Shown here piece after piece: positions 26,455 through 36,000 of a stretch of 64,000 nucleotides of DNA. The DNA lies in NCBI GenBank assembly GCA_049306095.1, contig JBAQPU010000030.1, positions 152,942-216,941 on the forward strand, given 5' to 3'. This DNA is from UBA2336 sp049306095. Lineage in GTDB: Bacteria; Bacteroidota; Bacteroidia; Cytophagales; Cyclobacteriaceae. The position numbers were made by a program, and so were the translations under genes. Under the pieces are notes generated by a model. It saw only the letters and a list, made by a program, of their open reading frames with translations. It did not search any database and was not told the DNA's origin. Numbering within the stretch: the stretch's first letter is position 1; every line of letters begins with the position of its first letter.

Positions 26455-27088
26455 AATGCGCTTCGGTATGTGATCGGATGGGCTTATTCATCGTTCCATA
26501 AATATAATCCCAGAGCGGAGACGACACGCCAAATACCATTTCACCATTTTTATAATGATGAGTTCCGTGGTTGATCCACAGGTATTTTAAAAAATTTTTC
26601 GGGGGCTGATACGCATGCACCATATAATGTACCGATAGGTAGGCTGCATACCCGGTCAGGAATCCCGGCAGAAAAGCAAAGGCATAATCGCCTATGATCA
26701 GGCGGAACAACAATAACAATACTGTAGCCAGGGTTATGCTCATGAGTGGTGGCATGGCTAAGCGCGTTTTATCTTTAGGGAATTCATGGTGAACACCGTG
26801 AATTGTGTATTGAATTTTCTCCTTTTGGGCAGTACTGGTATCCATATGAAATAACGAGCGGTGAGCCCAATATTCCACCCAGGTGAAAAATAAGAGCCCT
26901 AACAAAAACAATCCAATGGTTACCCATGGCGACAGACTTGTGTGCGTAACACTCCAGTACAAGAGAACCGCTGAGTATGAAAAGAAAACCGTAAGCGGTA
27001 TGGAAATGTGCGTGCGGCTCAGTTTCTCCAGAATAGGGTTTTGAAATAATTGCTTTGTTCCTTTGTGTTGCGGTTTCACCTCAGCCAT
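26453..27088 (-). CDS. Fatty-acid-hydroxylase-superfamily membrane protein
   Basis: About 211 residues with four predicted membrane helices and the histidine boxes of the di-iron hydroxylase superfamily: EYWAHRSLFH, HGVHHEFP, HYMVH and HGTHHY. The pattern is close to bacterial fatty acid 2-hydroxylase, which would make hydroxylated acyl chains for sphingolipids or other membrane lipids; a sterol/carotenoid substrate cannot be excluded. The start at 27088 (MAEVKPQHKGTK) is preferred, because the longer frame to 27277 lies mostly inside the bshA reading frame. 34 bases separate it from bshA on the same strand. Confidence 0.85.
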   Translation of the reverse strand: MAEVKPQHKGTKQLFQNPILEKLSRTHISIPLTVFFSYSAVLLYWSVTHTSLSPWVTIGLFLLGLLFFTWVEYWAHRSLFHMDTSTAQKEKIQYTIHGVHHEFPKDKTRLAMPPLMSITLATVLLLLFRLIIGDYAFAFLPGFLTGYAAYLSVHYMVHAYQPPKNFLKYLWINHGTHHYKNGEMVFGVSSPLWDYIYGTMNKPIRSHTEAH

Positions 27089-27122
27089 AACTCGAAATTT
27101 TTGCAAATTTAACGCTCTGGTT

Positions 27123-28274
27123 TTAAATAGAAACATTAGCCCCTGCCTTTTCCATAACCTTTTGATAGTAGGCCTCATAAATCGGTAAAATGCGGCTAAT
27201 ATCGAATTCCTGCGCCCTTGCCAGGGCATTTTGCTTGAATTTGGGTAAGTTCTTTTTATCCAGAACAAAGAGGGCATTGCGGGTCATATCCTCGATATCG
27301 CCAATGTTGCTGAGAAAACCCGTAACCCCGTGGATGTTCAGCTCCGGAATACCGCCCGTATTGGAAGAAATTACCGGTACTTCACATGCCATGGCCTCCA
27401 GCGCGGCCAATCCGAAACTCTCTTTTTCAGAAGGCATCAAAAACAAATCGGCAACAGAAAGCACTTCTTCCACAGCTTCCAATTTTCCCAGGAAGCGGAT
27501 GTCGTCACAAATACCCAGGTCGCGGCATTGTTGTTCGGCATGGACCCGTTCCGGACCATCACCGATCATGAGCAGCTTGGCGGGAATCTCTTTATGAATG
27601 TTATAGAAGACGTTAATGACATCGCCAACCCTTTTTACTTTTCGAAAATTGGAAGTGTGCACCACCAGCATTTCATTATTCGGGCAAATTGCTTTTTTGA
27701 AATGATCCTTTTTTTGTTTCTTAAACTTGGCCAGGTCAATAAAATTGGGGATCACTTTAATTTCATTGGTGATCTTAAAATGTTCGAGCGTTTCTTTTTT
27801 CAGATCTTCTGAAACAGCCGTTACGCCATCCGATTGGTTAATGCTGAAGGTAACCACCGGCTCATACGAAGCATCCTTTCCAACCAACGTAATGTCGGTT
27901 CCGTGCAGGGTGGTAACAACAGGAACAGAAATACCGTGTGTTTTTAAAATTTGTTTTGCCATGTACGCTGCTGAGGCATGCGGAATAGCATAGTGTACAT
28001 GAAGCAGGTCAAGTTTTTCGTTCATAGCCACGCTTACCATTTTGCTGGCCAGGGCCAGTTCGTAAGGAGGATATTCGAACAACGGATACGACCGAAAATC
28101 TACCTCGTGATAAAAGAGGTTTTCGTTTAGGAAATCAAGGCGGCTGGGTTGGGAGTAGGTAATGAAATGAACTTTATGTCCTTCTTGTGCCAGGGCCTTG
28201 CCCAGTTCGGTGGCTACTACTCCGCTTCCTCCAAAAGTGGGATAGCATACAATGCCTATTTTGATCTGCTCCAT
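27123..28274 (-). CDS. bshA: N-acetyl-alpha-D-glucosaminyl L-malate synthase
   Basis: GT4 glycosyltransferase that joins GlcNAc from UDP-GlcNAc to L-malate, the first step of bacillithiol synthesis. 383 residues. N-terminal signature IGIVCYPTFGGSGVVATELG, then LHGTDITLVG, EVIPNFIDL-like IKVIPNFIDLAKFK, and the nucleotide-sugar site (SFGLAALEAMACEVPVISSNTGGIPEL). The GSGVVATELG start and the FRSYPLFEYPPYELALASKM stretch separate BshA from other GT4 enzymes. bshB and bshC are not in the window. It follows the GH3-like fusion gene by 2 bases. Confidence 0.93.
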   Translation of the reverse strand: MEQIKIGIVCYPTFGGSGVVATELGKALAQEGHKVHFITYSQPSRLDFLNENLFYHEVDFRSYPLFEYPPYELALASKMVSVAMNEKLDLLHVHYAIPHASAAYMAKQILKTHGISVPVVTTLHGTDITLVGKDASYEPVVTFSINQSDGVTAVSEDLKKETLEHFKITNEIKVIPNFIDLAKFKKQKKDHFKKAICPNNEMLVVHTSNFRKVKRVGDVINVFYNIHKEIPAKLLMIGDGPERVHAEQQCRDLGICDDIRFLGKLEAVEEVLSVADLFLMPSEKESFGLAALEAMACEVPVISSNTGGIPELNIHGVTGFLSNIGDIEDMTRNALFVLDKKNLPKFKQNALARAQEFDISRILPIYEAYYQKVMEKAGANVSI

Positions 28275-28276
28275 TT

Positions 28277-31135
28277 TTAGTTACTGTGTTGTCGTAAATA
28301 CTCCATCAGTTGTCGATCGGGCTCATTTTCGCCATACTGGCAAAAATTGAAAATTGATTGGTAGATGGTGTCTTGAATGCGAGAACGAATATTGGTGGTA
28401 TTAAGTTTACCGCTTCGGTTCGGAAATCTTGAATTTGATAGAAATATAAAGACCAGGTCAAATTGAGGATCGATCCAAACACACGTTCCGGTAAAGCCGG
28501 TATGCCCAAACGTATTGGGCGATTCATAGCGCGAAGAGGGACTGCTCGAGTCGCCTGGTTTAGCCCAACCGAGTCCGCGGGTGCTGTTTTCAAATTGCTT
28601 GTGCGCAAATAACTCCACAGTTTCAGGATGGTAATATTGCTGACCTCCATACCGTCCTTTTTGAAGCAGCATTTGACTCAACTTGAGCAAGTCGTTACCG
28701 TTTCCAAATAAGCCTGCATGACCGGCCACTCCGCCCAGCATGGCAGCGCGTTCATCGTGCACCGTTCCGACAACAGTCGTTTTTCTAAAAACGGTATCAA
28801 TCTCGGTAGGCGCAATTTGACTGGCAGGAAATCGCGTAAGCGGTAAATACCCTACCGTGCCAGCGCCCAGGGGCTCGTATAAATTTTGATTCAGAAATTC
28901 TTCCATGGGTTGGTTGACGACCCGCTCAACCAACCGGTGGAGGATCATAAAACCTAAATCGCTGTACCGTGTAGAATATGGAGTACGCGGAGGCTTGGGA
29001 AGCATGTCGGATTTTAGCAACCAATGCCAGACGGAGTCTTGCATGACACGCGATGCATATAAATTGGGGGCAACCTGTAAAGGATAATTCTCATCACGCA
29101 TGACAGAATAGTAATGAGCGCGAAGCGTATCGCCCTTTACGGTTTGAGGCCACAACAGTAAAAAAGGAGCCAGACCAGATTGATGGGTAAGTACATCTTT
29201 CAGAATAATATCCTTCTTGTTGGTGTTTTGCAGTTCAGGTAAATACACCGAAACTTTTTTATAGATGTCAATCATTCCTTTTTCATACAAGAACATCACA
29301 GCCTGCAGGGTTCCCATTACTTTGCTGACAGATGCCAGGTCATAAATTGTTTGATCGGTTACCGGTTGGGTATGATCATACGTTTGAAAACCAAATGATT
29401 TTTCATAGATAATTTTTCCGTGGCGGGTTATTAAAACCTGGCAACCCGGGGCGGCTTTTTCACGAATGGCCTCCTGTGCAATGTCGGCAATCCGGGTCAG
29501 GGTTCTGGAATCTAAACCTTCCTGCTCGGCAGTTGAGTAGCCCGTTCGTTGTAACGGAAAGGTTTGAATGCCCGTTCCCTGTCGGAGGCTTGCCGAGATG
29601 GATGCCGCCAACGTACCGTCTGCTCCCTTTGCGCCAAAAATCAATTGCGGAATAAATTGTTGGATAAGAAAATAATTGGTGTGGCCTAAAATGATGGTCG
29701 GCATTTTTTCAATTTTCCCCAGTTTATCCGATGAGTCAAGGATGGTTACTATCACTTTTGTTTTAGCCGTTAGTTGCCCCAACAGCAAGGGATAAAAACT
29801 CTCCAGGGAGTCTGATTGAGGAAAGATGGTAACAACAACCCAACTATACTTACTAAGCGTTGATAGGAGCCTTACAGTATCCTCACCGGCCTGGAGGCTA
29901 TAGTGAGTAAAGGGAGCATATTTCGAAAGAAAATCCGAGATGCTGTTTTCTTTTGGTGTTCCAATCGAAAGCGAAGCAAAGGAAACATTGTCGAGCTGGC
30001 GAATGGGTAAAAAATGCTCATCGTCTTTAACGATCGTTACCGACTTTTCAAAAAGAGTTTGCTGAAGTGTAAGTGCAGCGGGTGTGTTGAGTGCGGCTTC
30101 CAGGTTGTCTGGTTGCAGTATTCTCTTTTGATGCAATCCGGCATCATATTTTAGTGCGAGGATTTTTTTGACACTTTCATTCAGGTGAGCTTCCAGTATT
30201 TTATCTTTTCGAACTGCTCTTTTTATTTTTCGGATAGCCGTAGCAATATTTCCGGGAAACAACAGCGCTTGATTTCCTGCCTTTAAAAGAAGAAGTTCAG
30301 CATCACCCTGATGAAAATCGGTGTACGCACTATCAAGATCAGGAACCGTACCGATAACAAGCCCATCGAAATTTGTTTTTTCTTTTAGTAAAGCAGGGGA
30401 TAGCCTCTTTTTAAATTCAGCTTCCATTTTTTTATACGATGCTTTTCCGCCCGAATAAGTGGGTGAGGAATATTCAAGCACCATGGCGGCCGCATCTTTT
30501 TTCACTAACAGTTCGAGCGGAAAAGTTTGTTGCGTTTCATTGGATGATATATCCGGTACAGACAGGATACCGGAAGTGTTGAGCCCTTGCTGAAAGGCAT
30601 GTGCTTTAACCGCAACCTGATACTGATTTTCACCAAAAGAACTTACCGTGTGGTTAACACCGGCACCCGGAGCGAGATGAATATTAACACCTATTGAATT
30701 CAGTTGTTTTCCAAACTCTTTTCCTAAGTAGAATAGAAGGCTGTCGTCACAAATGGAGCCAAGCATGCGTGCCGTAGGATATTCGAGGATGCTGTCGAGG
30801 GGTGCAGTAATTCCGGTTGGTGCTGTGGTTGCTGTTAACACCGGAACCTCTGAATCTTTTTGCACCTGATTGATAAAATGAACGGTTGCTACCGGCCCAC
30901 CACCCGTAAGCACAATGCCCCCGATATTAAATCGCCTGATTTGATTGGTTGTCTTTTCAAATTTTTCCTGATCGGCCAGGCTGTTTACCGGCACCAGCAT
31001 AAGCTGCCCGATTTTTTCGTTAACATCCAGGGTATTAAAAACACTGTCAACCCACTGGCTTTTTACCGATTGTGCACAAAGAGGCGAAATCAGTACACTC
31101 AGCACAATAAAACTTAACCAAACTTTTTTTTGCAT
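28277..31135 (-). CDS. Degenerate GH3 domain fused to a beta-lactamase-type serine hydrolase
   Basis: A 952-residue exported protein (signal peptide to about residue 21, ISPLCAQS). Residues ~25-340 follow the GH3 N-acetylglucosaminidase fold (LDVNEKIGQLMLVPV, RFNIGGIVLTGGGP), ~360-530 a GH3 C-terminal-like domain, and ~540-952 a serine beta-lactamase fold with SVSK (602-605), YSD (724-726) and HTG (878-880). In the GH3 part the usual active-site motifs are absent: DAEWG is replaced around 101-109, KHFPGHGDT by SVPDISSNETQQ (192-203), and the TDALNM nucleophile region by IGTVPDLD (261-268). The hydrolase is probably active; the GH3 part is probably not. Likely role in cell-wall turnover. Confidence 0.9.
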   Translation of the reverse strand: MQKKVWLSFIVLSVLISPLCAQSVKSQWVDSVFNTLDVNEKIGQLMLVPVNSLADQEKFEKTTNQIRRFNIGGIVLTGGGPVATVHFINQVQKDSEVPVLTATTAPTGITAPLDSILEYPTARMLGSICDDSLLFYLGKEFGKQLNSIGVNIHLAPGAGVNHTVSSFGENQYQVAVKAHAFQQGLNTSGILSVPDISSNETQQTFPLELLVKKDAAAMVLEYSSPTYSGGKASYKKMEAEFKKRLSPALLKEKTNFDGLVIGTVPDLDSAYTDFHQGDAELLLLKAGNQALLFPGNIATAIRKIKRAVRKDKILEAHLNESVKKILALKYDAGLHQKRILQPDNLEAALNTPAALTLQQTLFEKSVTIVKDDEHFLPIRQLDNVSFASLSIGTPKENSISDFLSKYAPFTHYSLQAGEDTVRLLSTLSKYSWVVVTIFPQSDSLESFYPLLLGQLTAKTKVIVTILDSSDKLGKIEKMPTIILGHTNYFLIQQFIPQLIFGAKGADGTLAASISASLRQGTGIQTFPLQRTGYSTAEQEGLDSRTLTRIADIAQEAIREKAAPGCQVLITRHGKIIYEKSFGFQTYDHTQPVTDQTIYDLASVSKVMGTLQAVMFLYEKGMIDIYKKVSVYLPELQNTNKKDIILKDVLTHQSGLAPFLLLWPQTVKGDTLRAHYYSVMRDENYPLQVAPNLYASRVMQDSVWHWLLKSDMLPKPPRTPYSTRYSDLGFMILHRLVERVVNQPMEEFLNQNLYEPLGAGTVGYLPLTRFPASQIAPTEIDTVFRKTTVVGTVHDERAAMLGGVAGHAGLFGNGNDLLKLSQMLLQKGRYGGQQYYHPETVELFAHKQFENSTRGLGWAKPGDSSSPSSRYESPNTFGHTGFTGTCVWIDPQFDLVFIFLSNSRFPNRSGKLNTTNIRSRIQDTIYQSIFNFCQYGENEPDRQLMEYLRQHSN

Positions 31136-31214
31136 CAGGCCGTTAGACTTTGTAATTCAATGCGAATAAAGGCATTTTTGTGAGCCCTGAAGTTAGCAAT
31201 TCCAAACTTTTTTC

Positions 31215-33026
31215 ATGCCCGATATTATCCAGCTTTTACCCGATTCCATTGCTAATCAAATAGCGGCAGGTGAGGTCGTGCAACGCCCGGCCTCGGCAGT
31301 AAAGGAATTGCTGGAAAATTCCATTGATGCGGGTGCCGGCAATATTACGTTGATCGTAAAGGATGCCGGAAAAAGCCTGTTGCAAATCATTGATAATGGT
31401 TCAGGCATGAGCGAAACAGACGCGCGGATGAGCCTCGAACGCCATGCGACTTCCAAAATCAGAAAGGCCGAAGATTTATTTACCATTCGTACGATGGGTT
31501 TCCGTGGGGAAGCGCTGGCTTCAATCGCAGCGGTATCACAACTGGAATTGAAAACGCGCACCGCAGATAAAGAGCTGGGCACGCTGCTGGTGGTGGAGGC
31601 ATCGGAAGTTAAGAAACAAGAGTTGGTGGCGTGCGAGAAGGGAACAAGCATCAGTGTGAAGAATTTGTTTTATAACATACCGGCCCGCAGAAATTTTCTG
31701 AAGTCCAATCCGGTAGAGATGAAACACATTGTGGATGAATTTCAACGCCTGGCACTGGCCCATGCGGGTGTTTCTTTTACACTAATTCAGGGAGATGAGG
31801 TGGTGTATGATTTACCTGTAGGAAAAGCACCCTCATTAAGTCAGCGGATTGTTAACCTGTTTGGGAAATCATACCAGGAACAGTTGGCGCCTTGCCAGGA
31901 GAATACAGAGTATGTAAGTGTAAGCGGTTATGTGGGTAAACCAGAATTTGCCCGTAAAACACGGGGAGAACAATTTTTGTTTGTAAACAACAGATTCATC
32001 AGAAGCAATTACCTGCAACACGCGGTAATGAATGCGTTTGAAGGGCTGATGCCCGAAAATAGTTTTCCGTTTTACGTACTCTTCATTGAGCTTGATCCCA
32101 AACATATTGATGTGAATGTTCATCCAACGAAAACTGAAATTAAGTTTGACGATGAACGGGCGGTGTATGCAGTTGTGCGTGCCGCGGTGAGACAATCGTT
32201 AGGAGCGCATAATCTGGCGCCTACCATCGACTTTAGAGAAGATGTAAATATGATTGCCAAGCTGGGAAATGCCTCTGCCGAAGCTGTACAAAAAGTGTAT
32301 TTTGATGAGCGTTTTCAATCATCGCTAACACGATCGAATAACGGTAACTGGGAGAAATTATTTGAAGGGGAAGGCAGCAGCAAGTTGTTCCAGCAAGAGG
32401 TTACGCAAGCATCGATGAAACTGGAAACAGAATCGCCAATGGTCACGAATGTGCCGGAAGAAAAAATTCTTACGCAACTTCATGATCGATTCATTCTTCG
32501 GCAGACAAAAAACGGTCTGATGATTATTGATCAGCAAAGTGCTCATGAGCGTGTGTTGTTCGAAAAATTCATGGAAGACCTGAAGTATAAGTCTGCTTCA
32601 ACACAGCAAAGCCTGTTTCCAAAAACGATTACTTTTCCTGCAGCCGATTTTGCTCTTCTGATGGAAATGGAGCAAGAGATAAAGGCGTTGGGTTTCCGGT
32701 TTGAAGAATTCGGAAAAAATACCATTGTGGTAAATGGAGTGCCCGCTAACCTGAAATATGCGAATGAACAACAGATGCTCGAAGGTCTGTTGGAGCAGTT
32801 TAAGTATAACCAGGCCGAACTATCCTTACCGCTTCAGGAAAACCTTGCACGGGCATTGGCTAAACGTACTGCAGTAAAAGCGGGGCAAAAACTAGAGGCC
32901 GAAGAAATGCAGAAATTGCTGAACAGCCTGTTTTCATGTAAAACCCCTACCTACTCACCTGAAGGCAAGCCTATATTTTATATTTTTGAACTGAGTAAAC
33001 TCGAAAACTATTTTAACCGGCAATAA
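31215..33026 (+). CDS. mutL: DNA mismatch repair protein MutL
   Basis: GHKL ATPase that couples MutS mismatch recognition to strand removal. 603 residues. N-terminal ATPase motifs are intact: AAGEVVQRPASAVKELLENSIDAGA, IIDNGSGM, RHATSKI and GFRGEALASIAAV. The C-terminal region has DQQSAHERVLFE (residues 439-450) where endonuclease-type MutL has DQHAxxERxxxE, and YSPEGKP where the zinc-linked CPHGRP motif usually stands, so nuclease activity is doubtful. It is divergent from the GH3-like fusion and first of a same-strand run with two rhomboid genes. Confidence 0.96.
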   Translation: MPDIIQLLPDSIANQIAAGEVVQRPASAVKELLENSIDAGAGNITLIVKDAGKSLLQIIDNGSGMSETDARMSLERHATSKIRKAEDLFTIRTMGFRGEALASIAAVSQLELKTRTADKELGTLLVVEASEVKKQELVACEKGTSISVKNLFYNIPARRNFLKSNPVEMKHIVDEFQRLALAHAGVSFTLIQGDEVVYDLPVGKAPSLSQRIVNLFGKSYQEQLAPCQENTEYVSVSGYVGKPEFARKTRGEQFLFVNNRFIRSNYLQHAVMNAFEGLMPENSFPFYVLFIELDPKHIDVNVHPTKTEIKFDDERAVYAVVRAAVRQSLGAHNLAPTIDFREDVNMIAKLGNASAEAVQKVYFDERFQSSLTRSNNGNWEKLFEGEGSSKLFQQEVTQASMKLETESPMVTNVPEEKILTQLHDRFILRQTKNGLMIIDQQSAHERVLFEKFMEDLKYKSASTQQSLFPKTITFPAADFALLMEMEQEIKALGFRFEEFGKNTIVVNGVPANLKYANEQQMLEGLLEQFKYNQAELSLPLQENLARALAKRTAVKAGQKLEAEEMQKLLNSLFSCKTPTYSPEGKPIFYIFELSKLENYFNRQ

Positions 33027-33042
33027 TTAATACGATCTCTGA

Positions 33043-33630
33043 ATGTTAAGACTTACACCTGTTGTTCGAAACCTGATCATTATTAATGTGATCGTATTTG
33101 TGCTTCAATCCATTACCAACGATACCTTAACCGGTTACCTGGCTTTGTTTAATCGGGAAAGCGGAAATTTTCAACCGTACCAGTTGTTCACGTATATGTT
33201 TGCCCATGGCGGGTTCATGCACATCTTTTTCAATATGCTTAGCCTTGCTTTTATGGGACCGATATTGGAAAGCTTCTGGGGTCAAAAAAAGTTTTTGCTT
33301 TTCTACCTGATCACCGGAATTGGTGCCGGGGTCTTTAATTTTATTGTAGAGATGTTTATAGGTGCAGGCCCAGGTGTTATGGTTGGCGCATCCGGTGCGA
33401 TTTATGGATTGTTAATGGCCTTTGGTATGATTTTTCCCAATATGGAGGTAATGCTGCTGATTCCGCCCATTCCCATTAAAGCCAAGTATTTGGTATTTTT
33501 ATTGGGTGGACTCACGTTTTTGATGGATCGCAGTGGAAACGTGGCTCATTTTGCCCATCTGGGTGGTGTGGTGGTCGCCTTTATTGTGATTAAAGCCTGG
33601 CGAAGCCAGGGTGGTGGAAATTATTATTAG
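33043..33630 (+). CDS. Rhomboid family intramembrane protease 1
   Basis: A 195-residue membrane protein with six predicted helices. The catalytic dyad is Ser117 in GASGAIYG and His172 in FAHLGG; the supporting His60 and Asn64 (HIFFNM) are also present. It cleaves membrane-protein substrates within the bilayer; the substrate is unknown. It starts 16 bases behind mutL and is followed 25 bases later by a second rhomboid, so all three are probably one transcript. Confidence 0.92.
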   Translation: MLRLTPVVRNLIIINVIVFVLQSITNDTLTGYLALFNRESGNFQPYQLFTYMFAHGGFMHIFFNMLSLAFMGPILESFWGQKKFLLFYLITGIGAGVFNFIVEMFIGAGPGVMVGASGAIYGLLMAFGMIFPNMEVMLLIPPIPIKAKYLVFLLGGLTFLMDRSGNVAHFAHLGGVVVAFIVIKAWRSQGGGNYY

Positions 33631-33655
33631 GAATATTCCGCAACACGGAGCAATC

Positions 33656-34546
33656 ATGTTTGACGAATTTAAAAGCGCATTTCAACGACCCAACAATGGT
33701 CACGTTCAGCTGATCATTATTAATGTTATTATTTTCCTGGCTATTGGTGTGATTTCTGTTGTGGGGGAAATATCCGGTGTCACTACATTTTCAGATTTTA
33801 TTTATAACCAGTTTACAATTCCTCCAACCTTATCGGAATACCTGACAAGGCCATGGACGCTTATAACCTACATGTTTGCGCATAGCCGATGGGACATTTT
33901 TCATATCCTGTTTAATATGCTGGTATTTTACTGGTTCGGGCGGTTATTCGTTGAATACCTGGGCGGCAGTAAACTTGTTGCGTTGTATGTTTTAGGTGGA
34001 TTGTCGGGAGGGATTTTATACCTGCTCATATACAATACCGTTCCCTATTACATCGAGCGTTCGGGGTTTTCAGGAATGGTGGGCGCTTCAGCGGCTGTGT
34101 ATGCTATTGTTGTGGCAACCGCTACGTTATTGCCCAACTACACGTTTTATTTGCTGTTTTTTGGTCCTGTAAAAATTAAATACATCGCTGCATTTTATGT
34201 GGTCATTTCTTTTTTAGGAACAACCCAGTCGAATGCCGGTGGCAATATTGCTCACCTGGGGGGTGCATTAATTGGGTTTGTTTACCTTAAGCAACTTCAG
34301 GCGGGCATTAACTGGGGGAGTTGGATTACCGCTACACTTGAATGGATTCAGGATATGTTCAAGGGTAAACCAAAAGTAAAAGTTACGTACAGAAGCGGTG
34401 AGCCGGAAATGAAAATAAAAAAAACACCCTCGTCAAAAACATCACAGGCCGAGATTGATGCTATTTTGGATAAGATTTCAGACCGTGGCTATGAAAGCCT
34501 GACGAAAGACGAGAAGGATAAACTTTTTAATGCCGGAAAAAACTAG
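33656..34546 (+). CDS. Rhomboid family intramembrane protease 2 with C-terminal tail
   Basis: About 296 residues from the ATG at 33656 (the in-frame start at 33611 would overlap the previous gene). Six-helix rhomboid core with Ser145 in GASAAVYA, His200 in NIAHLGG and HILFN (His83/Asn87). After the core there is a ~75-residue cytoplasmic tail, rich in Lys, ending in a helical AEIDAILDKISDRGYESLTKDEK segment; that ending is a known C-terminal motif of Bacteroidota rhomboids in my experience. Paralogue of the upstream gene. Confidence 0.92.
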   Translation: MFDEFKSAFQRPNNGHVQLIIINVIIFLAIGVISVVGEISGVTTFSDFIYNQFTIPPTLSEYLTRPWTLITYMFAHSRWDIFHILFNMLVFYWFGRLFVEYLGGSKLVALYVLGGLSGGILYLLIYNTVPYYIERSGFSGMVGASAAVYAIVVATATLLPNYTFYLLFFGPVKIKYIAAFYVVISFLGTTQSNAGGNIAHLGGALIGFVYLKQLQAGINWGSWITATLEWIQDMFKGKPKVKVTYRSGEPEMKIKKTPSSKTSQAEIDAILDKISDRGYESLTKDEKDKLFNAGKN

Positions 34547-34563
34547 CCGGACTAGCACCCGGG

Positions 34564-35253
34564 TTACTTACTGTTTCGTTCAAAGAAATCGTAAAGCACA
34601 GCAATAATCGCATCGGCATCATTCGAATAAATTACCGGGAATTTCTGCCGGTTAAATTTTACCAGTAACTCGTAGTAATCAGTTTCAGAGATTTCATTTT
34701 GCTCCATGAGTTCTTCTTTAACGGACGGATCGGTGATTACTTCAATAAAGGTTCTGATTTTGTCGTTTTCCAGCATCAGTTGGGCGACCCGTCTTTTTTC
34801 TTTTTCGCGTTTGTTAAAATATTCCCATGGAGCGGCCATCACTTCGGCAAAAGTAGGCGTACGGGGCAGGGAACTTTTTCTCGGATTCAATTCATTGGGG
34901 TATAGCTTTCGGGAAGTAATGGTAATTTCCTGGAGCAAGGTTGCCTTCTCGCGCATCCGTACTAAAATAGCTTCGTCCTCAAAAAATAAGGGAACAACAA
35001 TCATATCGTAGCCAACGTGTGAAAGCAGCAAGGTATCGGTGCGTTGGGTGGTTATCGTAAATGTTCCGGAAGCATCGGCAATCAGTGAGCGACCGGAATT
35101 TTTTACCTGAACAAACACTGCGGGTAAAGGTTGAAATGAAATGGAATCAACCACCACCACACGGGTTGTTTTTTGTGCATCGGCATCGGATGCAACCAGC
35201 AGATTCAGCACGAACAGAAGCAGTACGACAGAACGTTCGATATTCACCTTCAC
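34564..35253 (-). CDS. Secreted carboxypeptidase-regulatory-like protein
   Basis: A 229-residue exported protein with signal MKVNIERSVVLLLFVLNLLV ending near DADAQ, then a carboxypeptidase-D-regulatory-like beta sandwich (residues ~30-105: VVVDSISFQPLPAVFVQVKNSGRS, then DTLLLSHVGYD). The remaining part is helical and charged (FNKREKEKRRVAQLMLEN). The start is a GTG at 35253; no ATG lies in a suitable place. This domain is common on Bacteroidota surface and periplasmic proteins. Specific role unknown. Confidence 0.78.
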   Translation of the reverse strand: MKVNIERSVVLLLFVLNLLVASDADAQKTTRVVVVDSISFQPLPAVFVQVKNSGRSLIADASGTFTITTQRTDTLLLSHVGYDMIVVPLFFEDEAILVRMREKATLLQEITITSRKLYPNELNPRKSSLPRTPTFAEVMAAPWEYFNKREKEKRRVAQLMLENDKIRTFIEVITDPSVKEELMEQNEISETDYYELLVKFNRQKFPVIYSNDADAIIAVLYDFFERNSK

Positions 35254-35311
35254 AGGATTCTACTCAGTAGATTTTAGTTTTAATGCGAACCTTGTTTTGA
35301 TGAAAAATTTT

Positions 35312-35998
35312 TCAGGCAATCAGTTTAGCGATACCAAATGCCGCAGCCGCGGCAAGCGCACCAACCAGCGTTACGCGCAAAGCCCCCTTAAAAAGAGGCT
35401 GACCCGTAAGCTTACTCTTTATTAACCCGAAACCTACCAGGCAAAAAATGGTAATGATGCTGGAGTACACCAGGCCCTGCTGGGAAGATTCTGTAAAGAA
35501 ATAAGCTGTTAATGGAATTAAACCTCCTACAACGTACGAAAGGCCAATAATAAAAGCGCTTTGGTGCGCACGGTTTTTGTTGGGTCGTTCAAGACCTAGT
35601 TCGAAACGCATCATAAAATCAACCCACTTCTTGGGGTTTTTGGCCATTTCTCTTGCAATTTTTTCCTGAGTCTCGTCATCCAATCCATACTCGGCAAAAA
35701 TTTCTTTTGTTTCTCTGATCTCAACTTCGTGCAATTTTTCGATCTCTTCGTATTCACGTTTTTCTTCCGAGTTATAATGCTCTATCTCTGTTCTTCCCGC
35801 CAGGTAGCCACCTAATCCCATCGCAATTGAGCCCGCAGCAATTTCAGCGAGGCCAGCCGTAATCACAATGGAGGTTGAATCAACCGCGCCACTCAATCCA
35901 GCTGCCAGTGCAAACGGTACGGTTAGTCCGTCACTCATACCAATGACGAAGTCTCTTACCTTTTCAGATGATTGAAAGTGTTTTTCCTCAGCGCTCAT
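35312..35998 (-). CDS. VIT1/CCC1-family membrane transporter
   Basis: A 228-residue integral membrane protein with the vacuolar iron transporter family pattern: FVIGMSDGLTVPFALAAGLSG at helix 1, then AGLAEIAAGSIAMGLGGYLA in helix 2, a charged cytoplasmic region (residues ~75-140, EEKREYEEIEKLHEVEIRET) that forms the metal-binding helices in this family, and three C-terminal helices. Probably exports Fe2+ or Mn2+. It shares its strand with rlmN, 2 bases away, so the two are likely co-transcribed. Confidence 0.9.
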   Translation of the reverse strand: MSAEEKHFQSSEKVRDFVIGMSDGLTVPFALAAGLSGAVDSTSIVITAGLAEIAAGSIAMGLGGYLAGRTEIEHYNSEEKREYEEIEKLHEVEIRETKEIFAEYGLDDETQEKIAREMAKNPKKWVDFMMRFELGLERPNKNRAHQSAFIIGLSYVVGGLIPLTAYFFTESSQQGLVYSSIITIFCLVGFGLIKSKLTGQPLFKGALRVTLVGALAAAAAFGIAKLIA

Positions 35999-36000
35999 AA

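Noticed and set aside
27089..27277. Extended N-terminus of the fatty acid hydroxylase-like gene
   Set aside because: It lies mostly inside bshA in another frame and is Arg/Lys-rich; the hydrophobic start at 27088 matches the family.
33043..34546. The two rhomboid genes as one gene split by a frameshift
   Set aside because: Each has its own complete six-helix core with Ser and His and a separate start; they are paralogues.
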